Source: CAZOVK01 sp964583165 (GTDB taxonomy: Bacteria > Bacillota > Clostridia > Lachnospirales > WRAX01). From it: a stretch of 40,052 nt of DNA. Position numbers and translations under genes: made by a program. Positions 1 to 9,366 of the stretch are shown one piece after another. Position 1 is the stretch's first letter, and every line of letters starts with the position of its first letter. A model generated the notes under the pieces. It was not told where the DNA came from and did no database searches. It worked only from the letters and a program-made list of their open reading frames with translations. The DNA lies in assembly GCA_964583165.1 (NCBI GenBank), contig CAZOVK010000013.1:1-40052 (forward strand), in the 5' to 3' direction.

Positions 1-2206
1 CGCCTTGGGCGACATGTTCATGGATAATCCGTATTTGAATGAAAAACTATATCAAAAGTATTATCAGGGTGGCATTATAAATATCGCGCTCACACGGGAC
101 GAGATGAAGTTTGTAGTAGAATCGGAACCGTTTAAGGTAGTATATGACAGCTCGTGGGCACCGTTTGAGTTTTTCGACACAACAAAGGGCGCGACAGGCA
201 TAAATGTAGAGATATTGAAGAAAGTCGCGGAATCAACAGGCCTTAAATTCGAGTTTCTTGACGGTTATGACTATGAAAAGGCTATTGAGATGGTCGGCAA
301 CGGCGATTGTGACATGCTTTTGAGTTATGACACGAACCCCAAGCGGGCGGCTGAATTCAATATGGTCTTGTCTGATACGTTTATCGAGTCACCTATTGCG
401 ATAGTGGGTAAGGGGTACACGATAAAATCCGATTCGGTGTTCACTATACCGTTTACGTATCCCGTGCCACGTCAGTTTCTGGCAGAGAACTACCCGAACA
501 ACCCCATTATAGAAATGGAAACGATTTTCGATTGTTACAAGGCGATTGAAAAGGGCGAAGCAGACTTCACGATGGAGAACATCTATGTTGTCACAGATGT
601 TATTCAGTCGGGGAAATATGATTGGCTCATGGTATCGAGCGTGACACAGCTTATGGACAGGTTCTCATACGCCTACCGCGGTAATATCGACCCCATGCTC
701 ATAAGTATTATGAACAAGAGTATCGCCACGTTCACAACGGCAGACATCAACTCGCTCATACTGGAATACACGACAAACTCGATAGCCGACAACAATATCA
801 GCATGTTTTTCAACCGTTATCGCGTTGAGATAATGGGCGTGGGGGCGACGCTCTTAGTGCTCACAATCGTGTTTTTGATTATTCTCGTTCGTTGGCAGAG
901 TAATAACCGCAAGGTTCTGTGGGGGCTTGCGTATAGCGATACTCTGACGGGTATAGCCAACTTCAACCGCTTTCGTGAAGAGGGTCAGCGACTCATCAAA
1001 CAGAACGCGGGCGACAGATATATGGTTTCACGCATAGACATTGAGAATTTCAAGCTTGTAAATGATATTTACGGCTATGAAATGGGCGACAGAATGATTA
1101 AGGCGATAGCCAAAATACTTAGTGGCTTCATGGAGCAGGGCACGGACATTTGCGCCCGTATCGCAAATGACGATTTCATAATGCTCAAACGCTATATTTC
1201 AGATGAAGAAAGCGAGCGCACACTCGCCGATATTGAAGCGAGTATTTTGCGCTGTTTCGCGGTTGAGATGGGTTATTTGGCTAAGATGAAATTCGGGCGT
1301 TATCTGCTTGAACACGGAGAAACCGAGTTATTACCGGCTGTAGAAAAGGCTAACTATGCGCATAGTCTGGCGAAGACCATGGCAGGGCGTAATGTATGCA
1401 ACTATGACAGCGCGGTTAGAAATCTGGCAGTAAAACAGAAACTCATTGAAAACAGAATGTATCAAGCGCTGGATGAACGCCGCTTCATTGTCTTTCTTCA
1501 GCCTAAAATCTATCTGAAAGATGGGGAACTCGCGGGCGCGGAAGCGCTTGTGCGTTGGAGAAACGATAACGACACAGATATTGACTACCCGAACAGTTTC
1601 ATACCGCTGTTTGAAAAGAACGGCTTCATAACGAAGCTGGACATGTACATGCTGGAGCGCACATCAGAAATCATACGCGGCTGGATTGACTCTGACCTTC
1701 AACCCGTCACGGTATCGGTGAACTTTTCGCGCATACATCTGCTGAACCCACACTTTGTGGCAGAGATATGCGCTACGGTTGACAGGTTCGCTATACCGCG
1801 CAGCCTCATAGAAATTGAATTGACGGAGAGCGCGTTCTTTGACAATGAAATATCGCTGTTGTCGATACTACACGAGCTTCACGCCGCGGGTTTCACGGTC
1901 AGCATGGACGACTTCGGTACGGGTTATTCGTCGTTGGGTATGCTCAAAAACATACCCGTTGATGTAATTAAAATCGACAGGTCTTTCTTCATCTCGGCTA
2001 GTGACTCAAAACGCGCCTATGTCGTGCTCGAATCCATGATGGAGATGGCGAGGCGGTTGGGCATACACACGGTAGCCGAGGGTGTCGAGTTACAAGCGCA
2101 GATAAATATGTTGCGCGAGATTGGTTGTGACATTGTTCAAGGGTATTTCTATTCAAAGCCGTTAATGGTCGAAGATTTTAGAAAACGCTTGAAAGCGAGG
2201 GAATGA
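1..2206 (+). CDS. Membrane sensor with periplasmic-binding, degenerate GGDEF and EAL domains (5' end cut by window)
   Basis: The reading frame is open to the window edge, so the true start lies outside. Visible order: the tail of what looks like one binding domain, a second bacterial extracellular solute-binding (PBPb/VFT) domain (about residues 40-265, counted from base 5), one membrane helix (about 274-298), a GGDEF-like domain and an EAL domain (about 480-725). The GGDEF signature is replaced by ANDDF near residue 386, so cyclase activity is unlikely. The EAL domain keeps EALVRW, IELTES, DDFGTGYSSL, a KID motif, AEGVE and QGYFYSKP, the residues that bind metal and c-di-GMP in active phosphodiesterases. 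I infer an inner-membrane c-di-GMP phosphodiesterase controlled by an external small ligand. Its stop codon overlaps the next start (ATGA). Confidence 0.88.
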   Translation, partial: ALGDMFMDNPYLNEKLYQKYYQGGIINIALTRDEMKFVVESEPFKVVYDSSWAPFEFFDTTKGATGINVEILKKVAESTGLKFEFLDGYDYEKAIEMVGNGDCDMLLSYDTNPKRAAEFNMVLSDTFIESPIAIVGKGYTIKSDSVFTIPFTYPVPRQFLAENYPNNPIIEMETIFDCYKAIEKGEADFTMENIYVVTDVIQSGKYDWLMVSSVTQLMDRFSYAYRGNIDPMLISIMNKSIATFTTADINSLILEYTTNSIADNNISMFFNRYRVEIMGVGATLLVLTIVFLIILVRWQSNNRKVLWGLAYSDTLTGIANFNRFREEGQRLIKQNAGDRYMVSRIDIENFKLVNDIYGYEMGDRMIKAIAKILSGFMEQGTDICARIANDDFIMLKRYISDEESERTLADIEASILRCFAVEMGYLAKMKFGRYLLEHGETELLPAVEKANYAHSLAKTMAGRNVCNYDSAVRNLAVKQKLIENRMYQALDERRFIVFLQPKIYLKDGELAGAEALVRWRNDNDTDIDYPNSFIPLFEKNGFITKLDMYMLERTSEIIRGWIDSDLQPVTVSVNFSRIHLLNPHFVAEICATVDRFAIPRSLIEIELTESAFFDNEISLLSILHELHAAGFTVSMDDFGTGYSSLGMLKNIPVDVIKIDRSFFISASDSKRAYVVLESMMEMARRLGIHTVAEGVELQAQINMLREIGCDIVQGYFYSKPLMVEDFRKRLKARE

Positions 2207-3198
2207 TGGATTTGACAAGCCCGCTGTTTGTTGTGGCGTATGCGCTCAATATAATTGTGGCTGTGTTTTTGGCTATGATTCTTCATCAAGTAGGGCATGT
2301 CCTGTTTGGCATGTTGTTGGGTATGAAGCTTGAGGGCTTTCGTCTGTTCGTGTTCAGGTGGCGTTTTTTAGACGGTAAAATCAAGTATTCATTTGATAAA
2401 AGTCAGCCCATTGCGCTGACTTACAAAATGGAGATTCCGGCGCATTTCACTGAACCGTTCGACTTCTTGCTTTATATCGCGGGTGGTCTGTTTTTTAACC
2501 TTATTTTCGCGGCCGTGTTTATCCTTTTAGCGGTGGTTGGTAATAAAAACTCGATGATGATACTGGCTATTTATGCATTTATGAATCTCATTGTGTTCTA
2601 TGCCAGCGCTAAACGCGACAATAAAACGCCGATGCCGTCAGATGGCTCAGTGATTATGAGCATAATAAGAAGGACTGATTTGGCGAAGAAACTCGTCCAA
2701 GTTAATCTCATAAGTGCCGCTTATAGCGCGGGTGCTCGCCCGCGTGACTTAGTTATCCCCGATATTACTGTTGTTGTGCCCGATATGTTTGATGTGATGC
2801 TGTTGTATCAAATCTATTATCACGCCCTAGATACACACAATGAAGCGATAGTCACAGGCATAATCAGAATATTTGAGGATAATCTGGATAAACTGCAACC
2901 GTTATATTTCAGCTTTGTGTATTGGGAACTGACGTTTTACTACGCGCGGAACATAAACACAGCGAAGGCTAAGGAATATTTTGGACGTTCCATGGCTAAT
3001 CCGCTTCTCGAACCGATAAGCCGTGAGCGAATTTTGGCGTATTACTCATATTATATCAACAATGATATTACATCAGCGCGGGAATACGCCGCGAAAGGTC
3101 TTGAAGTATCAACCGAAGCCCCTTATAAGGGATTAGCGGCGTTTGAAACAGACTTGATAAAATCATTACTCGATAGAATGGAAAAGGCGGGTCACTAA
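2203..3198 (+). CDS. M50 (site-2 protease)-like membrane protein with altered HQxGH motif
   Basis: The N-terminal half is membrane-embedded, with hydrophobic segments around residues 8-27, 33-50 and 85-135, and resembles M50 intramembrane metallopeptidases found in Firmicutes. The zinc motif HExGH appears as HQVGH at residues 28-32 (codon CAA at 2287-2289), so the general-base Glu is missing. The second family motif, with the metal-binding Asp, seems kept as PSDG at residues 145-148. The C-terminal half (about 165-331) is soluble, helical and TPR-like. The gene overlaps the upstream EAL gene by 4 bases; a second ATG at 2206 has slightly better spacing from the GAGG site. It is probably translationally coupled to the sensor. 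I infer a non-proteolytic or altered scaffold; a sequencing error at one base cannot be excluded. Confidence 0.7.
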   Translation: MMDLTSPLFVVAYALNIIVAVFLAMILHQVGHVLFGMLLGMKLEGFRLFVFRWRFLDGKIKYSFDKSQPIALTYKMEIPAHFTEPFDFLLYIAGGLFFNLIFAAVFILLAVVGNKNSMMILAIYAFMNLIVFYASAKRDNKTPMPSDGSVIMSIIRRTDLAKKLVQVNLISAAYSAGARPRDLVIPDITVVVPDMFDVMLLYQIYYHALDTHNEAIVTGIIRIFEDNLDKLQPLYFSFVYWELTFYYARNINTAKAKEYFGRSMANPLLEPISRERILAYYSYYINNDITSAREYAAKGLEVSTEAPYKGLAAFETDLIKSLLDRMEKAGH

Positions 3199-3209
3199 CC
3201 CGCCTTTTT
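3182..3209. terminator. Bidirectional intrinsic terminator between convergent genes
   Basis: The stem GGCGGGT / ACCCGCC has a 5-base loop and is flanked by AAAA and TTTTT, giving a U-tract on both strands. It overlaps the stop codon of the plus-strand gene and ends next to the stop of the minus-strand nitroreductase. Confidence 0.9.
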
Positions 3210-3938
3210 CTATATCACCGTCAAACGGTATGTATAGCCCTTTAATTCTTCGTGCGCGCCTTGCGTTATTGTATAACCGCCGTTCTGCTTCTCTGACGCG
3301 ATAGCCAAAAACGCCGCCGCAATGCCTATGTCAACGCGGTTCATCTTGTCATAGAGCCGCGCATGAATAGGGTTGAGTTGCTTTTGATATACATGAATCG
3401 CCCCGTCTTGCTCTGAGAAGAACCAGTTTTGGCTATTTGTGGCTGACGGCGCGAGCCGAACCGCGTCAAAACGCGTGTCTGAGCCGCGAGAAATCTCTTG
3501 CAGTGTCTTGCGCTTGAATTCTGTTATCGGGCGGCGTGAGGGTTCGGCGGGTTTGCCAAAACACATCATAAGACACAACTCCATATCGGTTCGTGTCTGT
3601 TCGGTTGGTTTCGACGCGCCCAGCCAACATGCGCCCAGCGCAAGGCTCGATATGAATAAATCCATCTGCTCCCACATAAAGCCCGCGTTTTCTAAATAGC
3701 CGTCCTTCTTCTCGCTGTAAATCGCGAAGTAGTGTGGCGCTTCGATATTAAACATGCCCTTTGAGCTTGTTACTATCTCAAAGTCTGTTTTGATATTCGG
3801 GTAAAGTGGCGTGAGTTGCTTTGCGTATTCGATAATCCCGTCCATAAAACCCGCAATAAGCGGGGCTTTCTCATACTTTCGGACGGACTTGCGCGTGAAC
3901 ATACTGTCAAAAAGGTCTGCAGGCCCCATTTTAATCAC
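3210..3938 (-). CDS. Nitroreductase-family flavoprotein (TM1586-like)
   Basis: The 242-residue protein starts with the FTRKSVRKYEK pattern typical of the FMN-binding arm of nitroreductases. It contains a central stretch (MWEQMDLFISSLALGACWLG) that matches the family's helix behind the flavin, and a second half with APSATNSQNW. The length and the two-part build fit the TM1586-type nitroreductase group. Such enzymes reduce nitro compounds or quinones with NAD(P)H through FMN; the substrate here is unknown. It is the last gene of the minus-strand operon and overlaps yjbQ by 8 bases, so translation is probably coupled. Confidence 0.75.
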   Translation of the reverse strand: MIKMGPADLFDSMFTRKSVRKYEKAPLIAGFMDGIIEYAKQLTPLYPNIKTDFEIVTSSKGMFNIEAPHYFAIYSEKKDGYLENAGFMWEQMDLFISSLALGACWLGASKPTEQTRTDMELCLMMCFGKPAEPSRRPITEFKRKTLQEISRGSDTRFDAVRLAPSATNSQNWFFSEQDGAIHVYQKQLNPIHARLYDKMNRVDIGIAAAFLAIASEKQNGGYTITQGAHEELKGYTYRLTVI

Positions 3939-4347
3939 CTATAATCTTTATCAGAATCCGCTTATCGCGCATTCCGTCAAATTCACCGTAGAAAATCTGT
4001 TCCCATGTGCCGAAGTCTAGTTTGCCATTCGTGACGGCTACAACCACCTCACGCCCCATTACTGTTCGCTTCAAATGTGCATCCGCGTTGTCTTCATAAC
4101 CGTTATGGTCATACTGATCATACGGTTTTTCGGGCGCGAGTTTCTCCAGCCACTTTTCAAAGTCGCGGTGTAACCCGCTTTCGTTGTCATTTATAAACAC
4201 ACTTGCCGTGATGTGCATGGCATTGACCAGTAGCAAGCCCTCTTTAATGCCGCTCTCACGTAGTGCCGTTTCAACCTGCCCCGTTATGTTTATGAACGCG
4301 CGGCGCTTTGGGGTGTGTATCGTCAGTTCCTTGCGAAAACTTTTCAT
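3931..4347 (-). CDS. yjbQ: YjbQ/UPF0047 family protein
   Basis: This 138-residue protein fits the full length of the YjbQ (UPF0047) family. Conserved elements seen are MHITAS with H45, the HNGYEDNADAHLKR block (H81, N87, H91), and GTWEQIFYGEFDG near residues 113-125. Members form compact trimers with a clustered His/Asp site; some show weak thiamine-phosphate-synthase-like activity in vitro, but the true role is uncertain. The start codon overlaps the stop of the upstream hydrolase by one base (TAATG), and its own end overlaps the nitroreductase start. Confidence 0.88.
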   Translation of the reverse strand: MKSFRKELTIHTPKRRAFINITGQVETALRESGIKEGLLLVNAMHITASVFINDNESGLHRDFEKWLEKLAPEKPYDQYDHNGYEDNADAHLKRTVMGREVVVAVTNGKLDFGTWEQIFYGEFDGMRDKRILIKIIGD

Positions 4348-5072
4348 TACTTATCTCCCACACAAGCCGCCACGAGTGCCTTGAATAAGCTCAAGTGTTC
4401 AGGATAGTCGGTCATGCGCTCGGGGTGCCACTGAGTCGCGATTGCGAACCGTTTTTCGGGTAAAACGAAGGCTTCAACCAACCCGTCGGGGGTAATGCCC
4501 TCAGCAACAGCACATGACGGCAAGTCTTTGACGGCTTGGTGATGTGACGAGTTTACGCCAACCTCTGTTTCGCCCATTATGTTATGGAAAACGCCGTTTT
4601 CTGTCAGTTTGACCGTATGGCATTTGGTGTAGAGTTCTTCAATCGTATGCCAACGCGCATGGTTGATGTCTGACGGGTGTTGTGACGGAAGATTTTGATA
4701 GAGCGTGCCGCCTAATGCGATAACCATTGCTTGAAAGCCGCGGCAGATGCCCAAAATCGGCATATCCTTTTCAAACGCGCGTTTCGCAAGCAGTAAATCG
4801 TGCTCATCGCGCCTTTTGTCGGGTGCATCCGTCGTCGGGTGTGGTTCTTCGCCGAACAACCGCGCGTCAAAGTCGCCGCCGCCGATAATTACAAGCCCGT
4901 CAGCCATATCAAGCAATTCAAGCGCCGCTTCATGCGTCATGCCATCAGTAATCAGAAGCGGCAACCCGCCGCCCTGTTCAACCGCGCGGACATACGATTC
5001 GTTGACGCAAATCCGCGCCCCCATCTTGCCATACTCCTTAAACCCCGTGATTGCGATTAACGGTTTCTTCAT
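4347..5072 (-). CDS. Class-I glutamine amidotransferase-like hydrolase (peptidase C26, PuuD-like)
   Basis: The 241-residue protein has the nucleophile elbow GICRGFQ with C110 and the partner WHPE with H216 and E218, completing the Cys-His-Glu triad of class-I amidotransferases. Its closest named relatives are gamma-glutamyl-gamma-aminobutyrate hydrolases (PuuD type), which cleave gamma-glutamyl amide bonds; the substrate here is not shown by the sequence and no putrescine genes lie nearby. The start is supported by AGGGGG eight bases upstream. It begins 11 bases after the polC stop. Confidence 0.85.
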   Translation of the reverse strand: MKKPLIAITGFKEYGKMGARICVNESYVRAVEQGGGLPLLITDGMTHEAALELLDMADGLVIIGGGDFDARLFGEEPHPTTDAPDKRRDEHDLLLAKRAFEKDMPILGICRGFQAMVIALGGTLYQNLPSQHPSDINHARWHTIEELYTKCHTVKLTENGVFHNIMGETEVGVNSSHHQAVKDLPSCAVAEGITPDGLVEAFVLPEKRFAIATQWHPERMTDYPEHLSLFKALVAACVGDK

Positions 5073-5083
5073 GTGAAAACCCC

Positions 5084-8000
5084 CTAGAAAAATGATAGTT
5101 GCAACTGATCATCTAAGCCCGTAAGTATGCCCTCGCGCTCTAATAGCCCGATAACTGTTTTTGTGACCTTCGTGCGCTCGCGGAAATCATCTATGGACTT
5201 AAACGCTCCGTTCGCGCGCGCTTCGACAATCGTCTGCGCGACAGTCGCGCCCAGACCCGCCACGGTGCAGAGCGGCGGCATAATGCCGTCTTCGGTCACA
5301 AGAAAGCGTTTCGCGTCAGCCGTATATAAATCGAGTGGCACGAATTTAAGCCCGCGCAAATACATCTCCATGCATAGCTCAAGAATCGTGAGCGCGTTTT
5401 TGTCCTTCGCGGATGCTTCACGCCCAGCGGAGTTTATGCGCTTCATTTCGGCAAACGCCGCTTCCCGACCACTGCACATGGTGCGGTAATCCATTTCGCC
5501 CGATTTAACCGAGAATGACGCGGCGTAGAATGCAGCGGGGTAGTGAATCTTGAAATACCCGATACGCATTGTCATCATAACATATGCGACAGCATGACCT
5601 TTAGGGAACATGTACTTGATACGCTTGCATGATTCGATATACCACTCGGGCACATTAGCGTCACGGAGTGTCTGCTCATGCTCAGGTGTGAGCCCACGCC
5701 CACGCCGAACAGATTCCATAATCACGAACGACGCCTTTTTCTCAACGCCCTTGTTAATCAAGTATACCATAATATCGTCACGCGTGGGAATGATTTCTTT
5801 GAGCGTCGCCACGCCGTTTCTGACCAAATCCTGCGCATTGTTGAGCCAAACATCCGTGCCGTGTGACAGCCCCGATATGCGAACGAGTTCAGCGAAGGTC
5901 TGGGGCTTCGTGTCCATGAGCATTTGACGCACGAAGGACGTGCCGAATTCGGGCAAACCTAGCGTACCCGTCTGAACGCCCAGTTGTTCGGTCGTAAGCC
6001 CGATTGGTTCAGGTGAGCGAAACAGCGCGAGTGTGTCTAAATCGCCAAGGTCAACAGTTCGCGGGTCAACGCCCGTAAAGTCATGCAAGAGTCTAATAAT
6101 TGTGGGCACGTCATGCCCGAGAATATCTAGTTTGAGTAAGCGCCCCTCGATTGAGTGATAGTCAAAATGCGTCGTCGTAACATCCTTGCTGGAGTCGTCG
6201 GCGGGGTATTGAATCGGGCAGAACGAGTAAATCTCCTGTCCGCGCGGCAAGATAACAAGCCCGCCCGGGTGTTGACCGGTCGTCCGCTTAACACCCGTAC
6301 AACCCGCGACAAGGCGGTTGATTTCAGCCAAACGCGCGGGCATGTTGCGCTCGTTTAGGTATTTCTTGACAAAACCGAACGCCGTCTTTTCTGCCAGCGT
6401 GCTGATTGTCCCTGCCTTGAATACAAACTCCTTGCCGAACAGTTCATCCGTATATGCGTGGGCGCGTGATTGATACTCGCCCGAGAAATTCAGGTCTATA
6501 TCGGGTTCTTTGTCGCCGTCAAAGCCCAAGAAGGTTTCAAACGGTATGTCGTGACCGTCCTTTTTAAGCAACACGCCACAATTCGGGCACGCCCGCGCGG
6601 GCATGTCACAACCGCTCGCGCCCTTGAAACCGCTTACAATCTCGCTTTCAAAATCCGTGAAGTGACAATGTGGGCAATAGTAATGCGGCGGCAACGGGTT
6701 AACCTCTGTTATGCCCGCCATTGTAGCGACAAGGCTCGAACCGACAGAACCACGCGAACCTACCAAATAACCGTCAGCCTCAGAGCGGTGAACGAGTTTC
6801 TGCGCTATCACGTACATAACCGCGAAGCCGTTCTTGATGATAGAATCGAGTTCGCGCTCTAACCTCGACGCTACAATCGGGGGCAAGGGGTCACCATATA
6901 GTTCATGAGCCCGCGCCATTGTCATCTCTGTCAGAAGTTCTTCCGAGCCTTCAATCTTGGGTGGGAATTTCCCCTTTGGTATCGGCTCAATCGCTTCACA
7001 CATGTCAGCAATGAGGTTCGTGTTTGTCACAACTACCTCAAACGCCTTGGAATCTCCTAGATACGAAAATTCGTCTAGCATTTCATCAGTCGTCCGAAAA
7101 TACAGCGGTAATGCGTGGTCTGTGTCGCGGAAGCCATGCCCCGCCATGATAATACGGCGGTAAATCTCGTCTTCGGGGTTTAAGAAATGACAGTCGCAAG
7201 TCGCGACAACGGGCTTTTGTAACTTCTCACCAAGAGCCACAACACGGCGGTTGAAATCGCGCAGTTCTTCTTCGTCCTTCGCCTTGCCCCCGCGCACTAA
7301 AAACATGTTGTTCGCTATCGGTTGAATCTCCAGATAGTCATAGAACGCCGCGAGCCTCTCCAAGTCAGCGTCAGAACGGCGGTTCACAATCGCGTTGAAC
7401 AACTCGCCACTCTCACATGCCGAACCGATAATAAGCCCCTCGCGCAAAGCCGCAATCTGGCTTTTGAGCATCCGAGGGCTTCTGTGGAAGTAACGCGTCT
7501 GCGAATCGGAAATGAGCTTATAGAGGTTAAACAGCCCCTGCTTGTTCCGCGCGAAAATTACGGCGTGATAGGCGGGTAATAACTTATAGTCGTCAGCCGT
7601 GGGTTCGAGAAGCTTTTTTTGCTCGGCGTTTAAGCCCAGCAGAATCCCAGCGGCGGCCTCTGCGTCATCAACGGCGCGGTGGTGGTTCTCTAGGCTCACG
7701 TTCAGGTGCTTTGCTAGCGTGTTCAGTTTATGGTTTTTAAGTTGCGGTAGAATATCACGTGACAACTCGAGCGTACAGAAATAAGGGTTAGCGACAGACA
7801 GCCCGAGTCTGTCGGCTTCGGCTTTCAAAAACCCCATGTCAAACGCCGCGTTGTGGGCACAAAGTGTCGCGACGTCTATAAATTCAAGAAACTCGGGCAA
7901 AACGTCCGCAATAAAAGGTTTGTCGGCGAGTTCGCCATCCGTTATGCCCGTGAGTTTCACAATCTCTTGGGGCAGAGGGTAGCCGGGGTTAATGAGTCGC

Positions 8001-9364
8001 GAAAAATGCCCCGTAATCTTGCCGTCCTCCATCATTACCGCGCCTATTTCAATCACTGTATGTTCGTTACAATCAAGACCTGTTGTTTCAAAATCGAATA
8101 CGACAATGCGCCTGCCCGCCACTAAATCTTCGGGTGGTATCGTCCGCAAGTCGTCAACAATATAGGCTTCGACGCCGTAAAGTGGCTTGACCGCGCCCTT
8201 TTCGCGGCATTTCATAGCCTCGGGAAAAGCCTGCGCCACACCGTGGTCGGTCAGCGCAATGGCCGTATGCCCCCACGCCGCCGCCATGCTGTAATACTGC
8301 TTGAACGACGCGATACCGTCCTTGGCGCTCATATTAGTGTGTAGGTGCAATTCGACGCGCTTCTTCTCGGCCGTGTCCGTGCGCTTTACACCGAAGTTTT
8401 TGAGCGGCGCAACCTCAAACGGCGTTAGAACGAGTTCATCCATAAATTCATCATACGTTATCTTGCCATAGACTCGTAGGTTCGCGCCCTGTTTGATGAC
8501 GGCGGCAAGCTCGGGCATGTGTTGGGTTTTTGTGAACAGCTTACATGTGATACTGCCCGTGAAGTCGGTCATGTCGAAAACCATGATGTTGTTGTCATTT
8601 TTCAGCCCGCGTGTTTCAAAGCGGAACACGACACCGTCAAACATCATCTCCTCGCCGTCCTGTATGTCCTCGTTCATGGTCGAAACAAGACCGTCAATAT
8701 GCGGCTTGACACGGGCGCGTTTCATACGTGGCTTGAACTTCAGCGGGCGGTCTGATTGAAAAGTGTCCTTTTTCGGGGCGGGGGCAGCTTGTTTCTTTTC
8801 TATGGGTATTGTAATAGTTGGTTTGGGTTCTAGTAAAGGCTCGTCTGTACGTTTGGGTTCGGGGCAGGAGAGGGGGCGTTGAATCTGTTCGCTTTCGGTG
8901 AAGTCCACGACAATCTCTAACCCGTAACGCTCGTTTATGATGCGTTGTAAGGTTTTCTGCATACCCCAGAGTTTCAGCGGTATTGACGCGTTTGTTTCAA
9001 CGGTTACGTTCAAAACATTGTCATTAAGCGACCATTCGGCGTATCTCAACTTTGAAGCACAAAAAGGGCTTGAAAGCCCTATTTCGTACAAAATCCCCGC
9101 CCAATCGTCTTCTAAACATTCTTTCGCGTTGTATTTTGCGCTGTATTTAACGCTCACATCAACATCACGCGCAAAAGGCAAACGCGCCGACAGCTCGGCT
9201 TGTAAGGTCGGCGCCAGTGAGCCGTCAAAAGTGCCTTGCGGTTTGAGTAACACCGAAAGTCTTTGCGCTATCTTATCTATATGTAAATCGGTTTCTATGC
9301 CGTTAAGCTTTGCCACAAGCGAACGCGGCAAATCCACTTTCGCGAAGGCTTGTTCAAATGTCAT
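5084..9364 (-). CDS. polC: DNA polymerase III alpha subunit, Gram-positive PolC type
   Basis: At 1426 residues it matches the usual PolC length (about 1440). Domains in order: an N-terminal region; an OB fold (about 235-325); a PHP domain beginning with ELHLHTNMSAKDG near residue 338; an inserted DEDDh proofreading exonuclease (FDFETTGL near 421, CAHNAAFDMGF, HHRAVDDAEA); the rest of PHP; a four-Cys zinc module (CPHC ... CPNC); and the polymerase core with PDIDLNFSGEYQ near residue 955 carrying catalytic Asp residues. It ends in QLSFF, a likely beta-clamp-binding tail. It starts 2 bases after the rqcH stop, with AAGGTG as ribosome site inside rqcH, so the two are translationally coupled. Confidence 0.98.
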   Translation of the reverse strand: MTFEQAFAKVDLPRSLVAKLNGIETDLHIDKIAQRLSVLLKPQGTFDGSLAPTLQAELSARLPFARDVDVSVKYSAKYNAKECLEDDWAGILYEIGLSSPFCASKLRYAEWSLNDNVLNVTVETNASIPLKLWGMQKTLQRIINERYGLEIVVDFTESEQIQRPLSCPEPKRTDEPLLEPKPTITIPIEKKQAAPAPKKDTFQSDRPLKFKPRMKRARVKPHIDGLVSTMNEDIQDGEEMMFDGVVFRFETRGLKNDNNIMVFDMTDFTGSITCKLFTKTQHMPELAAVIKQGANLRVYGKITYDEFMDELVLTPFEVAPLKNFGVKRTDTAEKKRVELHLHTNMSAKDGIASFKQYYSMAAAWGHTAIALTDHGVAQAFPEAMKCREKGAVKPLYGVEAYIVDDLRTIPPEDLVAGRRIVVFDFETTGLDCNEHTVIEIGAVMMEDGKITGHFSRLINPGYPLPQEIVKLTGITDGELADKPFIADVLPEFLEFIDVATLCAHNAAFDMGFLKAEADRLGLSVANPYFCTLELSRDILPQLKNHKLNTLAKHLNVSLENHHRAVDDAEAAAGILLGLNAEQKKLLEPTADDYKLLPAYHAVIFARNKQGLFNLYKLISDSQTRYFHRSPRMLKSQIAALREGLIIGSACESGELFNAIVNRRSDADLERLAAFYDYLEIQPIANNMFLVRGGKAKDEEELRDFNRRVVALGEKLQKPVVATCDCHFLNPEDEIYRRIIMAGHGFRDTDHALPLYFRTTDEMLDEFSYLGDSKAFEVVVTNTNLIADMCEAIEPIPKGKFPPKIEGSEELLTEMTMARAHELYGDPLPPIVASRLERELDSIIKNGFAVMYVIAQKLVHRSEADGYLVGSRGSVGSSLVATMAGITEVNPLPPHYYCPHCHFTDFESEIVSGFKGASGCDMPARACPNCGVLLKKDGHDIPFETFLGFDGDKEPDIDLNFSGEYQSRAHAYTDELFGKEFVFKAGTISTLAEKTAFGFVKKYLNERNMPARLAEINRLVAGCTGVKRTTGQHPGGLVILPRGQEIYSFCPIQYPADDSSKDVTTTHFDYHSIEGRLLKLDILGHDVPTIIRLLHDFTGVDPRTVDLGDLDTLALFRSPEPIGLTTEQLGVQTGTLGLPEFGTSFVRQMLMDTKPQTFAELVRISGLSHGTDVWLNNAQDLVRNGVATLKEIIPTRDDIMVYLINKGVEKKASFVIMESVRRGRGLTPEHEQTLRDANVPEWYIESCKRIKYMFPKGHAVAYVMMTMRIGYFKIHYPAAFYAASFSVKSGEMDYRTMCSGREAAFAEMKRINSAGREASAKDKNALTILELCMEMYLRGLKFVPLDLYTADAKRFLVTEDGIMPPLCTVAGLGATVAQTIVEARANGAFKSIDDFRERTKVTKTVIGLLEREGILTGLDDQLQLSFF

Positions 9365-9366
9365 TA

